Below, piece by piece: positions 55,896 through 63,738 of a DNA stretch of 64,000 bases. The number at the start of each line of letters is the position of its first letter. The stretch's first letter is position 1. The notes under the pieces were generated by a model. That model did not search any database, was not told the origin of the DNA, and was given only the letters and a program-made list of their open reading frames with translations. A program made the translations under genes and the position numbers. Origin of the DNA: Sediminibacillus albus (GTDB lineage: Bacteria > Bacillota > Bacilli > Bacillales > Amphibacillaceae); contig NZ_FNFL01000007.1 in assembly GCF_900101125.1 (NCBI RefSeq), positions 120,833 through 184,832 on the forward strand. Direction: 5' to 3'.

Positions 55896-55988
55896 GACAA
55901 ATACCCGCGCGTAATCATAGTATATTATCAGCACTTATAACAAATTAGATAGACGCCCTTTTTAAACAAAATAACTAGAAATAGACTA

Positions 55989-56017
55989 TTGACCTGTAGC
56001 AAGGCGGGGTTTATAAC
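55989..56017 (+). promoter_or_regulatory. Promoter of the coat-type gene
   Basis: TTGACC (55989-55994), 17 bp, TATAAC (56012-56017) reads as a SigA-type promoter. CATAATTTG (56017-56025) overlaps it and is one mismatch from a SigK -10, but no AC stands at the right distance. The assignment is open. Confidence 0.4.
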
Positions 56018-56061
56018 ATAATTTGTTACTGAATAAAAATTATTAAAAGGAGTCGATAAAT

Positions 56062-56793
56062 TTGGAGAGCCAATCTTTGCAGGGAGCTCAAGAGCTTCTT
56101 TGTATAAACACCGAAAAAGTTTACGATTGGGTAATCTTACAAGCTAATGTGAGCCAAAATGTACTTGCTGCAGCTCTTGGTGCGTTACCTATCGATCCGT
56201 GCGGACCTACTGTGAGCAATTTGACTACAACTTGTTTTTTAGTAGACCCGGACACTGGAGAAGAATTACCGCCAAATGCAGAAATAACAATCGATGAACT
56301 GGGAGAAAGAGAAGACAGAACCTTCGTCATCGATGGTTCTCTGGTTACACTACAAAGAGTTACATTCACCAAAACCCTTTCTGTGGTCATAGAATTCAGC
56401 GGTTTAACTGGAACAACTCCATTTGTGGAAACAACTGAGCCAATTACGATTGAAATCCCGGAATCTCTATTCTTATGTGCACCAGAAGGAACCAGAATTG
56501 CTGTCAGATTATCTGATCTTGATTGCAGTGTTAACGTTAACTGCGTGGCAGCTGCCTTGACAAGTGTCGATATTGTCCTAAACATTTGTCAAAGTGTCCA
56601 ATCTCTAGCTGATGTGACAATTGAACTAGTTGCAGATTTCTGCCAGCCAAGAGATGTCTTAGTAGAACAATGCCCTACTCCAACTATTCCGCCACAATGT
56701 CCAGTATTATTCCCTGGAAATTGCGATGACAACGAGCACGGAGCTACAACTACCCACCCAACACTTACCCGTCAGGATACGAATAATGGGTAA
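56062..56793 (+). CDS. Morphogenetic spore coat/exosporium protein (BMQ_0737-like)
   Basis: A 243-residue Cys-rich beta protein. The N-terminal block QELLCINTEKVYDWVILQANVSQNV is, from memory, the hallmark of the B. megaterium BMQ_0737-type morphogenetic spore coat family. Ten cysteines are spread along the chain (for example LFLCAPEG, LDCSVNVNCVAAA, VLNICQSVQ, DFCQPRD, EQCPTPTIPPQCPV), suiting a cross-linked shell protein. There is no signal peptide. TTG 56062 has AAAAGGAG upstream. Its position beside the collagen and glycan genes supports a spore-surface role. Confidence 0.8.
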   Translation: MESQSLQGAQELLCINTEKVYDWVILQANVSQNVLAAALGALPIDPCGPTVSNLTTTCFLVDPDTGEELPPNAEITIDELGEREDRTFVIDGSLVTLQRVTFTKTLSVVIEFSGLTGTTPFVETTEPITIEIPESLFLCAPEGTRIAVRLSDLDCSVNVNCVAAALTSVDIVLNICQSVQSLADVTIELVADFCQPRDVLVEQCPTPTIPPQCPVLFPGNCDDNEHGATTTHPTLTRQDTNNG

Positions 56794-56810
56794 AGATATC
56801 AACTAGCGGC

Positions 56811-56846
56811 AAGCCGTTCCTTTCATAAGGAATGGCTTTTTTATTT
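56811..56846 (+). terminator. Terminator of the coat-type gene
   Basis: AAGCCGTTCCTT (56811-56822) pairs with AAGGAATGGCTT around TCAT (one G-T pair), then a T-run. A second, separate hairpin GGCCAGAC/GTCTGGCC follows at 56854-56873 without a T-run. Confidence 0.9.
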
Positions 56847-56964
56847 GTCTATGGGCCAGACCGAAGTCTGGCCGTGGTTTTAGATAAACGTTTTTTTGGG
56901 CTTTCCTTTATCTGGAACAGGTCCGCATCCTGCGTTATTTACCGGCTGTCCTCTGCTTTCCTGG

Positions 56965-57972
56965 CTAAAATTTGATGAGGTAGATGGCGGTGAATAGGAC
57001 AAGGATGATGACCCCGACGAAAATAAGGGAGTACTTTCTCGATGTGTTTGCCGTTTTTATTTCTTGCCAGTTTACTGGTTTGATGCCACTCAGCCAAAAT
57101 ACGAGGATGGCCGAGAGAATAATCGAATTAACATTAACAAGCAGCAATAAAAGAGGCGTAAGTGCGTTTTGCCAGGAAGCAGCTCCCACCATCATGCCTA
57201 AAACGATGGCGGGAGGTAACAAGGCTACAGACACCATAACACCAACCAAAGCTTCTGAGGCCCTTTTAATAAAAGATAAGGCTCCGGCGGCTCCGGCAGC
57301 CAAGGCTACAGCGATATCAATGATTTGGATATCGGTACGGGATAAAAATTCCTGGCTGTTGGCGGGCAGTGTAAATAAAAAACCAAAAATTGCAGCGATG
57401 ATTAAGGGGATTGATAATCCATACATAGAAGTAATGACAGATTGACGCATTAAAATAAAATCCCCCAGTACAGAAGCGAAGGCTGCAGAGGTGAATGGTC
57501 CGATAAGAGGTGCGATTACCATTGCTCCAATGACAATAGCCGGACTGTCTTTAACAATGCCGACAGTGGCGACTATTGCTGACAGTAGCAGAAACCAGGT
57601 AAAACTATACGTGATTTCACTAGAAGTATGAACAACATTATATAATTCATGGCGGCTGGCACGGATCAACTCTGCTTTTGGGGATGGTTCATCTTTTGTA
57701 TCTTCATCCTGCTCTTTTTCTTCTACAATTCGGGGAATATAGGTTTGCAAATTGAATAGTAATGCTTTGATTTCCTCATTATACTCTGCATTCAGTTCCA
57801 AAAAATTCAATATTTCTTCTGAGTGGCTGGCTTTTACTAAAATGCGGACAAGGGAGTACTTTTCTGATTCATCTGAATGCCAGTGTGTCACCACTGATAA
57901 ATCTTGGAGCTGTTGATGAAAATTTTCCATGCTTTTCTTAGGTAAATAGACTTCAATCAGCTGCAGTTTCAT
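56965..57972 (-). CDS. DUF389 (TIGR00341-type) membrane protein
   Basis: A 335-residue protein. A soluble N-terminal ferredoxin-like part of about 110 residues is followed by about six helices carrying the DUF389 signature (SSEITYSFTWFLLLSAIVATVGIVKDSPAIVIGAMVIAPLIGPFTSAAFASVLGD). Members are found in many bacteria and some archaea; no transport substrate is established. AAGGGGG stands before the ATG. It is a single gene. Confidence 0.92.
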   Translation of the reverse strand: MKLQLIEVYLPKKSMENFHQQLQDLSVVTHWHSDESEKYSLVRILVKASHSEEILNFLELNAEYNEEIKALLFNLQTYIPRIVEEKEQDEDTKDEPSPKAELIRASRHELYNVVHTSSEITYSFTWFLLLSAIVATVGIVKDSPAIVIGAMVIAPLIGPFTSAAFASVLGDFILMRQSVITSMYGLSIPLIIAAIFGFLFTLPANSQEFLSRTDIQIIDIAVALAAGAAGALSFIKRASEALVGVMVSVALLPPAIVLGMMVGAASWQNALTPLLLLLVNVNSIILSAILVFWLSGIKPVNWQEIKTANTSRKYSLIFVGVIILVLFTAIYLIKF

Positions 57973-58078
57973 ACAATGGCCCCCTTTTTAATAAATCACC
58001 TGTAATTCATAAATTTAGCCAATGCATGAACTTTATACATACTAACCTGGATTTTATTTTGATAATAAGCTGGTCTGG

Positions 58079-58576
58079 TCACTGCTTATCATCATAAAAT
58101 ATATGCTTGAGTGTGAATGAGTCTCCTAATTCCATCATTCCGTAAGAAAATTGTGGTTGCCTTCGTTTATCTGTAGGAGAACCGGGATTGAATAAGGTTA
58201 TTCCGTCTATTTCCTTTAAGACCGGAATATGTGAATGGCCGAAAATAATAATGTCTACATCCTCCTTTTTGAAGGCAGTAAGCGCCCGTCTTTCTGTAGT
58301 CAATCCTTTTCCGTCTCCGTGGATAAGCCCAACCTTAAAACCGTTCAGCTCTAATATTTTCTTTTCGCCGAATTTTTCTTGTATTTCCTGGTCATCTACA
58401 TTACCGGCCACCCCTTTGACAGGGGCGTACTGTTCTAGTGTTTCCCACACCGAATTTGCTTGCCAGTCACCTGCATGTAGGATTAGATCCACTTGTTCCA
58501 GACCTTTCTTTAATTGACTGGGTAGTTGTTTCGCCATTCTCGGCATATGGGTATCTGAAATAATTGCAACTTTCAT
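58079..58576 (-). CDS. YfcE/MJ0936 family metallophosphoesterase
   Basis: A 165-residue calcineurin-like phosphodiesterase. All metal-binding motifs are present: IISDTHMP (Asp/His at 7-9), HAGDWQ (Asp near 37), GNVDD (Asn near 58), HGDG (His near 90), and GHSHIP (near 117-122), then NPGSPTDKR. It hydrolyses phosphodiesters with two metal ions; the natural substrate of this group is not settled. AAGGAGG is close to the ATG. It stands alone. Confidence 0.93.
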   Translation of the reverse strand: MKVAIISDTHMPRMAKQLPSQLKKGLEQVDLILHAGDWQANSVWETLEQYAPVKGVAGNVDDQEIQEKFGEKKILELNGFKVGLIHGDGKGLTTERRALTAFKKEDVDIIIFGHSHIPVLKEIDGITLFNPGSPTDKRRQPQFSYGMMELGDSFTLKHIFYDDKQ

Positions 58577-58657
58577 GAGCCGCCTCCTTGTGGTTTAGGT
58601 TTAAAAGACGTAGACAGCCTCGGTCTGAGGTCTTAGAAAAGTTCCATCTGTCAGCTG

Positions 58658-58876
58658 TTATGAGAAAAACGATTAACGTCTATACTAAAGTTAACAAAGA
58701 AGACAGGAGGAGTTCAGATGATCAACGAATATGAAATTCAGCAAATCGTAGATGCCCGACGCCCCAGATAATTTTGGTACTTGGTAAGGATAATTCTATG
58801 ATAAAGGAGTTTAGCCAATGGGTATCTACTCGCATACGTGAACCTCTCCCTTTAGAGTTAAAGGGAGAGGTTATTT
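58658..58876 (+). other. Possible short transcription unit with two tiny reading frames
   Basis: A possible promoter (TTATGA 58658-58663, 17 bp, TATACT 58681-58686) is followed by AGGAGGAG and a 17-codon frame (58718-58771), AAAGGAG and a 7-codon frame (58818-58841), and a good terminator (58841-58872). Both frames have well-placed Shine-Dalgarno sites. It could be a small peptide gene, a regulatory RNA or the remains of a deleted gene; I cannot decide. Confidence 0.4.
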
Positions 58877-58976
58877 TATTGGCAGGTAGGAAAGTATAAC
58901 CTCCCTGTATAAGCGCAACTAAAAGGATCGTCCATCGACGAGTTTTCTTTAGTGGAAATTTAATGATTTCTAAATG

Positions 58977-59726
58977 TTAATGCTCGTAAATCATCTTCCG
59001 GGTCATTCCTCCATCGATGATGAAGTTTTCTCCTGTGATAAAATCATTTGCTGGATCAGTTAAAAATAAACAGGCACGGGCTACGTCTTCCGGAGTTCCG
59101 ACGCGGTTAGAGGGATGCTGGCTATGGTCAACCGGACGAAGGGTAGAATAGGTTTCCGTTTCAATCCACCCGGGGCTGATTGCATTTACTCTGATTCGAT
59201 CTTCGCTTAAGGACATGGCTAAAGCATGGGTCAAAGCGGATATTCCGCCTTTCGATGCTGCATATGCTTCAGAATTTGCTTCAGACATAAAAGCGCGGGT
59301 AGAGGCAATATTGACAATCGAACCGCCAGTTTTATTTTTTCTTATATATTTGGCAGCTTCCCGGGCAGCTAAGAAGCTTCCTCTTAAATTAATGTTAAGC
59401 ACTTCATCCCATTCATCTACCGTCAACTCATAAATGTTTTTAAAGCTGGATACACCTGCGTTATTAATTAAAATGTCTATTTTTCCGTACATTTCTATTG
59501 TTTTTTTGATTAGTTGATAGATATCATCAGGTTGACTGATATCTGTTGCTATAAATAGTGCTTTTCCATTATTTTTTTCTATTTTTTTGGCTGTTGATTG
59601 GCCTGCAGTTTTATTTTTGTCGGCTATGACTACTTGAGCTCCAGCATTACCATATGCAGTTGCGATTGCTGCACCGATGCCCTTTCCCCCGCCAGTAATT
59701 ACTACTGTTATATCTTTGAAAGTCAT
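58977..59726 (-). CDS. SDR family oxidoreductase (glucose dehydrogenase-like)
   Basis: A 249-residue short-chain dehydrogenase. Cofactor loop TGGGKGIGAAIA (about 11-22), NNAGVSS near 85, Ser in NIASTRAF near 138, and the catalytic YAASKGG with Tyr and Lys near 152-156 are all present. The start at 59726 (MTFKDITVVITGGG) is favoured because AAAGGATG stands just upstream; two earlier in-frame ATGs, the first at 59744, are possible. It follows the AGCS symporter gene by about 50 bp on the same strand. The substrate is unknown. Confidence 0.9.
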   Translation of the reverse strand: MTFKDITVVITGGGKGIGAAIATAYGNAGAQVVIADKNKTAGQSTAKKIEKNNGKALFIATDISQPDDIYQLIKKTIEMYGKIDILINNAGVSSFKNIYELTVDEWDEVLNINLRGSFLAAREAAKYIRKNKTGGSIVNIASTRAFMSEANSEAYAASKGGISALTHALAMSLSEDRIRVNAISPGWIETETYSTLRPVDHSQHPSNRVGTPEDVARACLFLTDPANDFITGENFIIDGGMTRKMIYEH

Positions 59727-59774
59727 TAGGTTCATCCTTTCCATAATATTTATATCTCCCGCTTAGTTGGAGAA

Positions 59775-61190
59775 TCAAGATTTGTTTTGTTGTGTAGAAT
59801 CTTCAGCAAACAAAGTAACAGACGGTCCACCGCTGTTCCCCTTATAAATCCTTTCTACATAATCTTCGGTGATTGCTTTTACCTCTTTATTTAAGAAGAG
59901 TAACGGAAATACATGGGTCAGGACAACAAAGGCGAGGATTAAGTCTAAAAACTGCCAGACAAACTGCAATCCGCCAATTGCGCCGACATAGATGGAAACA
60001 ATGTAGACAAGGCGCATGCCTTTAGCAGCTTTTAATCCGAATAAGTATTCCACTTGTTTTTCTCCGTAAAAGAGGAGGACACCCAAAGTAGTAAGCACAA
60101 AAAATAAAAGAAAAACAGCAATAAATGCACCGCCGAAGCTAGCGCCGAACACACTGGAAAAGGCGACCGTAATCATATTGGATGCCTCGTCGGCTCCAAT
60201 TTCCTGCCAGGCACCTGTTACAAGAACGGCAAGGCCGGAGATAGTGCAAATGACAACTGTATCGATAAAAACGCTGACGATTCCCCAGAGAGCCTGTTTG
60301 GAAGGATGGTCTGTTTGTGCAGCTGAGTGGGCAATTGGTGCGGTTCCAATCCCTGCTTCATTGGAATACAATCCACGGGCAATTCCCCAACGCAATGCCT
60401 GGGCAATCCCAGCCCCGGCAAAGCCACCCGCTGCTGAGACCGGTGTAAACGCATGGGTAAAAATTAACCCGAACACATGGGGCAGTTGATCGATATGGGC
60501 AAAAATAACCAGAAGAGCCGCAAGTAAGTAGGTGATGACCATGAAGGGCACAAGTTTATCTGTTATCTTACCAATTCGTTTGATTCCTCCTAAGATGATC
60601 AATCCGATCAAAACAGTAATGATAATCCCTGTCCACCATCTTGACCAGCCAAATGCTCCTTCTACTTGAGTAGCGATCGAGTTGGATTGCACCATGGAAC
60701 TGGGAATTACTTCGAGCATAAGAAAAAATGCAAACAAAAACGCAATCTTATTCCAGCCTAGTGCCTTTTTAATATAGTATTGGGGACCGCCTACCCATTC
60801 TCCTTCTTTATTTTTTTCCCGGTATTTCAGACCGAGAGCTATCTCTGAATATTTGGTTGCCATTCCGATAAAGGCAACCATCCACATCCAGAACAGTGAG
60901 CCAGGCCCGCCGAGTGCTATGGCAACCGGCACACCAACAATGTTCGTGGCGCCAGCGGTGGAGGCCAAAGCTGAAGTGAAAGCCTGAAAAGGAGTTATCG
61001 ATCCTTTGTGTTTATTTTTGCTGAAAATTTGTCCGAGAGTTTTATTCAGAGTATGGCCGAAAAAGCGAAATTGAAAAAACTTCAGCCTTATCGTAAAGAA
61101 GACTCCAGTAAATATAAGTATTATTGATAATAAGTATGTCCATAAAAAATTTGAAATACTTGTAACTAGGCTCTCAATGACTTCCATCAT
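59775..61190 (-). CDS. Sodium:alanine/glycine symporter (AGCS family)
   Basis: A 471-residue membrane transporter of the alanine/glycine:cation symporter family (AlsT/GlnT-like) with about 10-11 helices. Family signatures include FQAFTSALASTAGATNIVGVPVAIALGGPGSLFWMWMVAFIGMATKYSE (about 67-115) and GIARGLYSNEAGIGTAPIAHSAA (about 270-292). It takes up a small amino acid with Na+; alanine, glycine and glutamine are known for relatives and cannot be separated here. The Shine-Dalgarno is weak (GGATAGGAAT). It stands upstream of an SDR gene on the same strand. Confidence 0.94.
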   Translation of the reverse strand: MMEVIESLVTSISNFLWTYLLSIILIFTGVFFTIRLKFFQFRFFGHTLNKTLGQIFSKNKHKGSITPFQAFTSALASTAGATNIVGVPVAIALGGPGSLFWMWMVAFIGMATKYSEIALGLKYREKNKEGEWVGGPQYYIKKALGWNKIAFLFAFFLMLEVIPSSMVQSNSIATQVEGAFGWSRWWTGIIITVLIGLIILGGIKRIGKITDKLVPFMVITYLLAALLVIFAHIDQLPHVFGLIFTHAFTPVSAAGGFAGAGIAQALRWGIARGLYSNEAGIGTAPIAHSAAQTDHPSKQALWGIVSVFIDTVVICTISGLAVLVTGAWQEIGADEASNMITVAFSSVFGASFGGAFIAVFLLFFVLTTLGVLLFYGEKQVEYLFGLKAAKGMRLVYIVSIYVGAIGGLQFVWQFLDLILAFVVLTHVFPLLFLNKEVKAITEDYVERIYKGNSGGPSVTLFAEDSTQQNKS

Positions 61191-61445
61191 AATATCATTC
61201 CTATCCTTGTTTTTTTTAATAGTGATATTAAATACCCGTATTTCTCCGTTTTTAAGCTTTAATAGTTACTAGCGGGAAATTCAGGTCAGACTTTGGAAAA
61301 TATAGATTGCCTGCTCCAAGCTTTTATAGGGCCGGAGAATGTCTTTTGTTTATTACAGCTGTGAATCCGGGAAATAAATAAACTAAGCCAGTTACTAGAG
61401 TTGATAGCGAAGTCTGTAATCGAAAAATTGTGAGGAGGTGCATAA

Positions 61446-61976
61446 ATGTTCTCATTTTCCTGGACTAGTATCGGACGAGTGGCATTCATTGGTTTTTTAG
61501 CCTATATTGCTTTGATTTTATTATTAAGAATGACTGGTAAGCGGACGTTGACAAAGTTGAATGCCTTTGATCTAGTTGTAACGGTAGCAATTGGTTCTAC
61601 ATTGGCAACAATCCTGTTGAATAAGAATGTATCGTTAATGCAGGGAGTTACTGCATTAGCAACTTTAATATTTTTGCAGTTTATCTTTGCCTGGAGCTCT
61701 ATTAGAAGCAGATTCATCAATCAGTTAATAAAATCTGAACCGAAATTGTTATTTTATCAGGGGCAGTTTTTTAAGGAATCCATGCGAAAGGAAAGAATCC
61801 AGCAAATTGAAATTTGGCAGGCAGCACGTACTAAGGGAATTTCATCCATGGATGAAGTGGAGGCGGTGATTCTCGAAACAGATGGCAGTATGTCATTAAT
61901 TAAAAAATCAAACAACCAGAAAAATGATGACACCATGCAAAATGTAAAGGGCTATCACCCAGCAAACAAGGAATGA
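61446..61976 (+). CDS. DUF421 (YetF/YkjA-like) membrane protein
   Basis: A 176-residue protein. Three N-terminal helices (residues 5-85, including LLLRMTGKRTLTKLNAFDLVVTVAIGSTLATILLNK) are followed by a cytoplasmic alpha/beta domain (EPKLLFYQGQFFKESMRKERIQQIEIWQAARTKGISSMDEVEAVILETDGSMSLIKK). This matches DUF421 proteins such as YetF and YkjA, which in spore formers are linked to spore membrane properties and germination rate (SpoVAF/2Duf-related work). GTGAGGAGGTG precedes the ATG. It is a little shorter than typical members. Confidence 0.92.
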   Translation: MFSFSWTSIGRVAFIGFLAYIALILLLRMTGKRTLTKLNAFDLVVTVAIGSTLATILLNKNVSLMQGVTALATLIFLQFIFAWSSIRSRFINQLIKSEPKLLFYQGQFFKESMRKERIQQIEIWQAARTKGISSMDEVEAVILETDGSMSLIKKSNNQKNDDTMQNVKGYHPANKE

Positions 61977-62067
61977 AGTGAAATAAGTGCATCGCGCTTT
62001 TAGAAGCTTTTGGTATAATAGGGACAGAATCAAAACCTCTTCAAGAAAGAAGTGGAAAAGTAGTATT

Positions 62068-62391
62068 ATGAATATGTTTACCGAAAAAACCATTTATTTA
62101 ATTCAAACAATTCCTGAAGGCAAAGTAATGACTTATGGCCAAATTGCTAAGATTGCGGGAAATCCCCGTGCAGCCCGGCAGGTGGCTCGTATATTACATT
62201 CCATGAGCAGGAAATACCGCCTCCCCTGGCATCGTGTAATAAATGCCAAAGGAGAAATTAGCATTCAGGGGGAGCAGCTTCATACACAAAAAATTCACCT
62301 GGAAATGGAAGGTGTACAGGTAACAGACGACAACAAAATTGATCTGGGGCGTTATCAATATTATCCAGAGGAGGGTGGAGATGGAGAATGA
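62068..62391 (+). CDS. Alkyltransferase-like protein (ATL, MGMT family)
   Basis: A 107-residue homologue of the C-terminal domain of O6-methylguanine DNA methyltransferase. The alkyl-accepting Cys is replaced by Trp54 (PWHRV in place of PCHRV), the defining feature of ATL proteins. These bind alkylated guanine, flip it and hand the lesion to nucleotide excision repair. The Arg finger region (RAARQVARIL, 34-43) and Tyr23 are present. The start at 62068 gives normal ATL length; a longer frame goes to 61987. It is read from a TATAAT-type promoter near 62015. Confidence 0.92.
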   Translation: MNMFTEKTIYLIQTIPEGKVMTYGQIAKIAGNPRAARQVARILHSMSRKYRLPWHRVINAKGEISIQGEQLHTQKIHLEMEGVQVTDDNKIDLGRYQYYPEEGGDGE

Positions 62392-62819
62392 AACTATGGG
62401 CTAATCCATAATGATATCCATTCAGGCAACTTTTGTTTTGATGGAGAAAAATCCATGTGTTCGATTTTGATGATGCTTGTTACCTTTGGTATGTTTCTGA
62501 TATCGCTATTCCATTTTATTATGCCGTTTTATCTGCAGGGTCTGGAATAATTAGCTTGGAGAGGGAGAATTTCGCCGCGCGATTTTTATCACTGTTTTTG
62601 GCAGGTTATTTAGAAGAAACAGAGCTGCCAGAAGACTGGAACACCCAATTTCACTTATTATTAAGGCTGCGGGATGTTACTCTCTACTCTGTGTTACATA
62701 AGAAAATAGCTGCAAAGGATCGTGATCAAAAAATAGCTCAGTTAATGAAGCGGCTTAGGTCAAGGATAGAAGATAAAAAGCCGATTGCAGAAGGAATAGC
62801 TGAATTAATCGTAACCTAA
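62381..62819 (+). pseudogene. Decayed APH-type phosphotransferase gene
   Basis: A strong Shine-Dalgarno (GAGGAGGGTGGAG) and ATG (62381) remain, but after five codons the sequence jumps to the catalytic region of an aminoglycoside-phosphotransferase-like kinase. That region reads GLIHNDIHSGNF in one frame (from 62395) and continues as FDFDDACYLWYVSDIAIPFYY in another (from 62460). So there is an out-of-frame internal deletion of roughly 200 codons and one further frameshift near 62455. The catalytic HND and metal-binding DFDD are recognisable but separated. The original function was a small-molecule kinase of the APH/ChoK family. Confidence 0.82.
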
Positions 62820-62850
62820 AAATCACCATGCTTTGGTGATTTTTTTTTAT
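62818..62850 (+). terminator. Terminator after the APH-type pseudogene
   Basis: AAAAATCACCA (62818-62828) pairs with TGGTGATTTTT (62834-62844) and is followed by more Ts. Confidence 0.9.
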
Positions 62851-62945
62851 AGTGAAGAAAAGGCAGTAAATAGGATCAATATTACGAGTGAATATTTATA
62901 TAGGAAGAAACTTGTCGAAACTGACTTAAAAAAGGTTGGTCAAAA

Positions 62946-63409
62946 ATGCTGTTCAATATTCTGGTAGGATTTGTGCTGCTCTGACTTATTGCTATTATTC
63001 ATTTAAATAACCAAAATAAAGCAATCCTTCCGATCATCGGACTAATAGGATGCGTGCTTTCCTTTGTTATAAATGAATTTGGGCTTTGGTTAGGGTATTG
63101 GCAGTTTGTTCCCAAAACGTACTTCCCTACAATCTAGGTATCTATCCTATCCTTGCCAGTTACATGATTTATTAAATAAATAAAACGGATAACCATTGAA
63201 GCTTCTTTATCATCTTGTTAGTAACGACATTAACTACTAGCCTTGAATATATAATGATAGTCAGCGAAAGAGCGTTCTATGGGAATGGATGGACGATAGC
63301 CTGGACATTTGTTTTTTACCTTATCCCGTATTTCCTGGTTTATTGTTTTTATCTTTATCTCATTAGAGGGCAGATCATTCTAGCTTCGTCATTGAGGAGT
63401 AAAACGTAG
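62946..63409 (+). pseudogene. Decayed membrane protein gene (CBO0543-like)
   Basis: From ATG 62946 the frame reads MLFNILVGFVLL, hits TGA (62982-62984 region), then continues LIAIIHLNNQNKAILPIIGLIGCVLSFVINEFGLWLGYWQF. After more stops and a frame change it resumes as LVTTLTTSLEYIMIVSERAFYGNGWTIAWTFVFYLIPYFLVYCFY (63215-63409). Together these pieces look like one five-helix membrane protein of the CBO0543 type found in Firmicutes, broken by at least two stops and a shift. Confidence 0.7.
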
Positions 63410-63509
63410 TGGGATTTTTTTCTAGTAAGTTTGTTGTTGTATTTCGTGTCACAGCATGATATATTGTTAAAGCTGTCCTAAACGGCGCAGCAAATTACGA
63501 AAAAACATG

Positions 63510-63538
63510 TTGACATAGTATTAATAACATGTTAAATT
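63510..63538 (+). promoter_or_regulatory. rRNA operon promoter P1
   Basis: TTGACA (63510-63515) with TTAAAT (63532-63537, 16 bp spacer) or TAAATT (17 bp). This is the upstream one of two tandem promoters, as is usual for Bacillus rrn operons. Nothing else is seen between 63410 and this site. Confidence 0.65.
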
Positions 63539-63595
63539 ATTTAAGTCGCTTTTGAGAGCGAGGCATTAAAAAACTACTATATTATTAAAAAGTTA

Positions 63596-63624
63596 TTGAC
63601 ATTCGCTTGGTAACTTGGTATAAT
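63596..63624 (+). promoter_or_regulatory. rRNA operon promoter P2
   Basis: Consensus TTGACA (63596-63601), 17 bp, consensus TATAAT (63619-63624). The leader after it carries the GATCTTTGAAAACTGAACAAAAC antitermination-type block common in Bacillaceae rrn leaders. Confidence 0.92.
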
Positions 63625-63738
63625 ATAAAAGTTGTCAATAAAACGACGAAAACTTTTGATCTTTGAAAACTGAACAAAACAACCAGTATGTCAAGTAAGA
63701 AACAAGCTAGTTTTTTGAACGAGCAAGCAAGCTCATAT

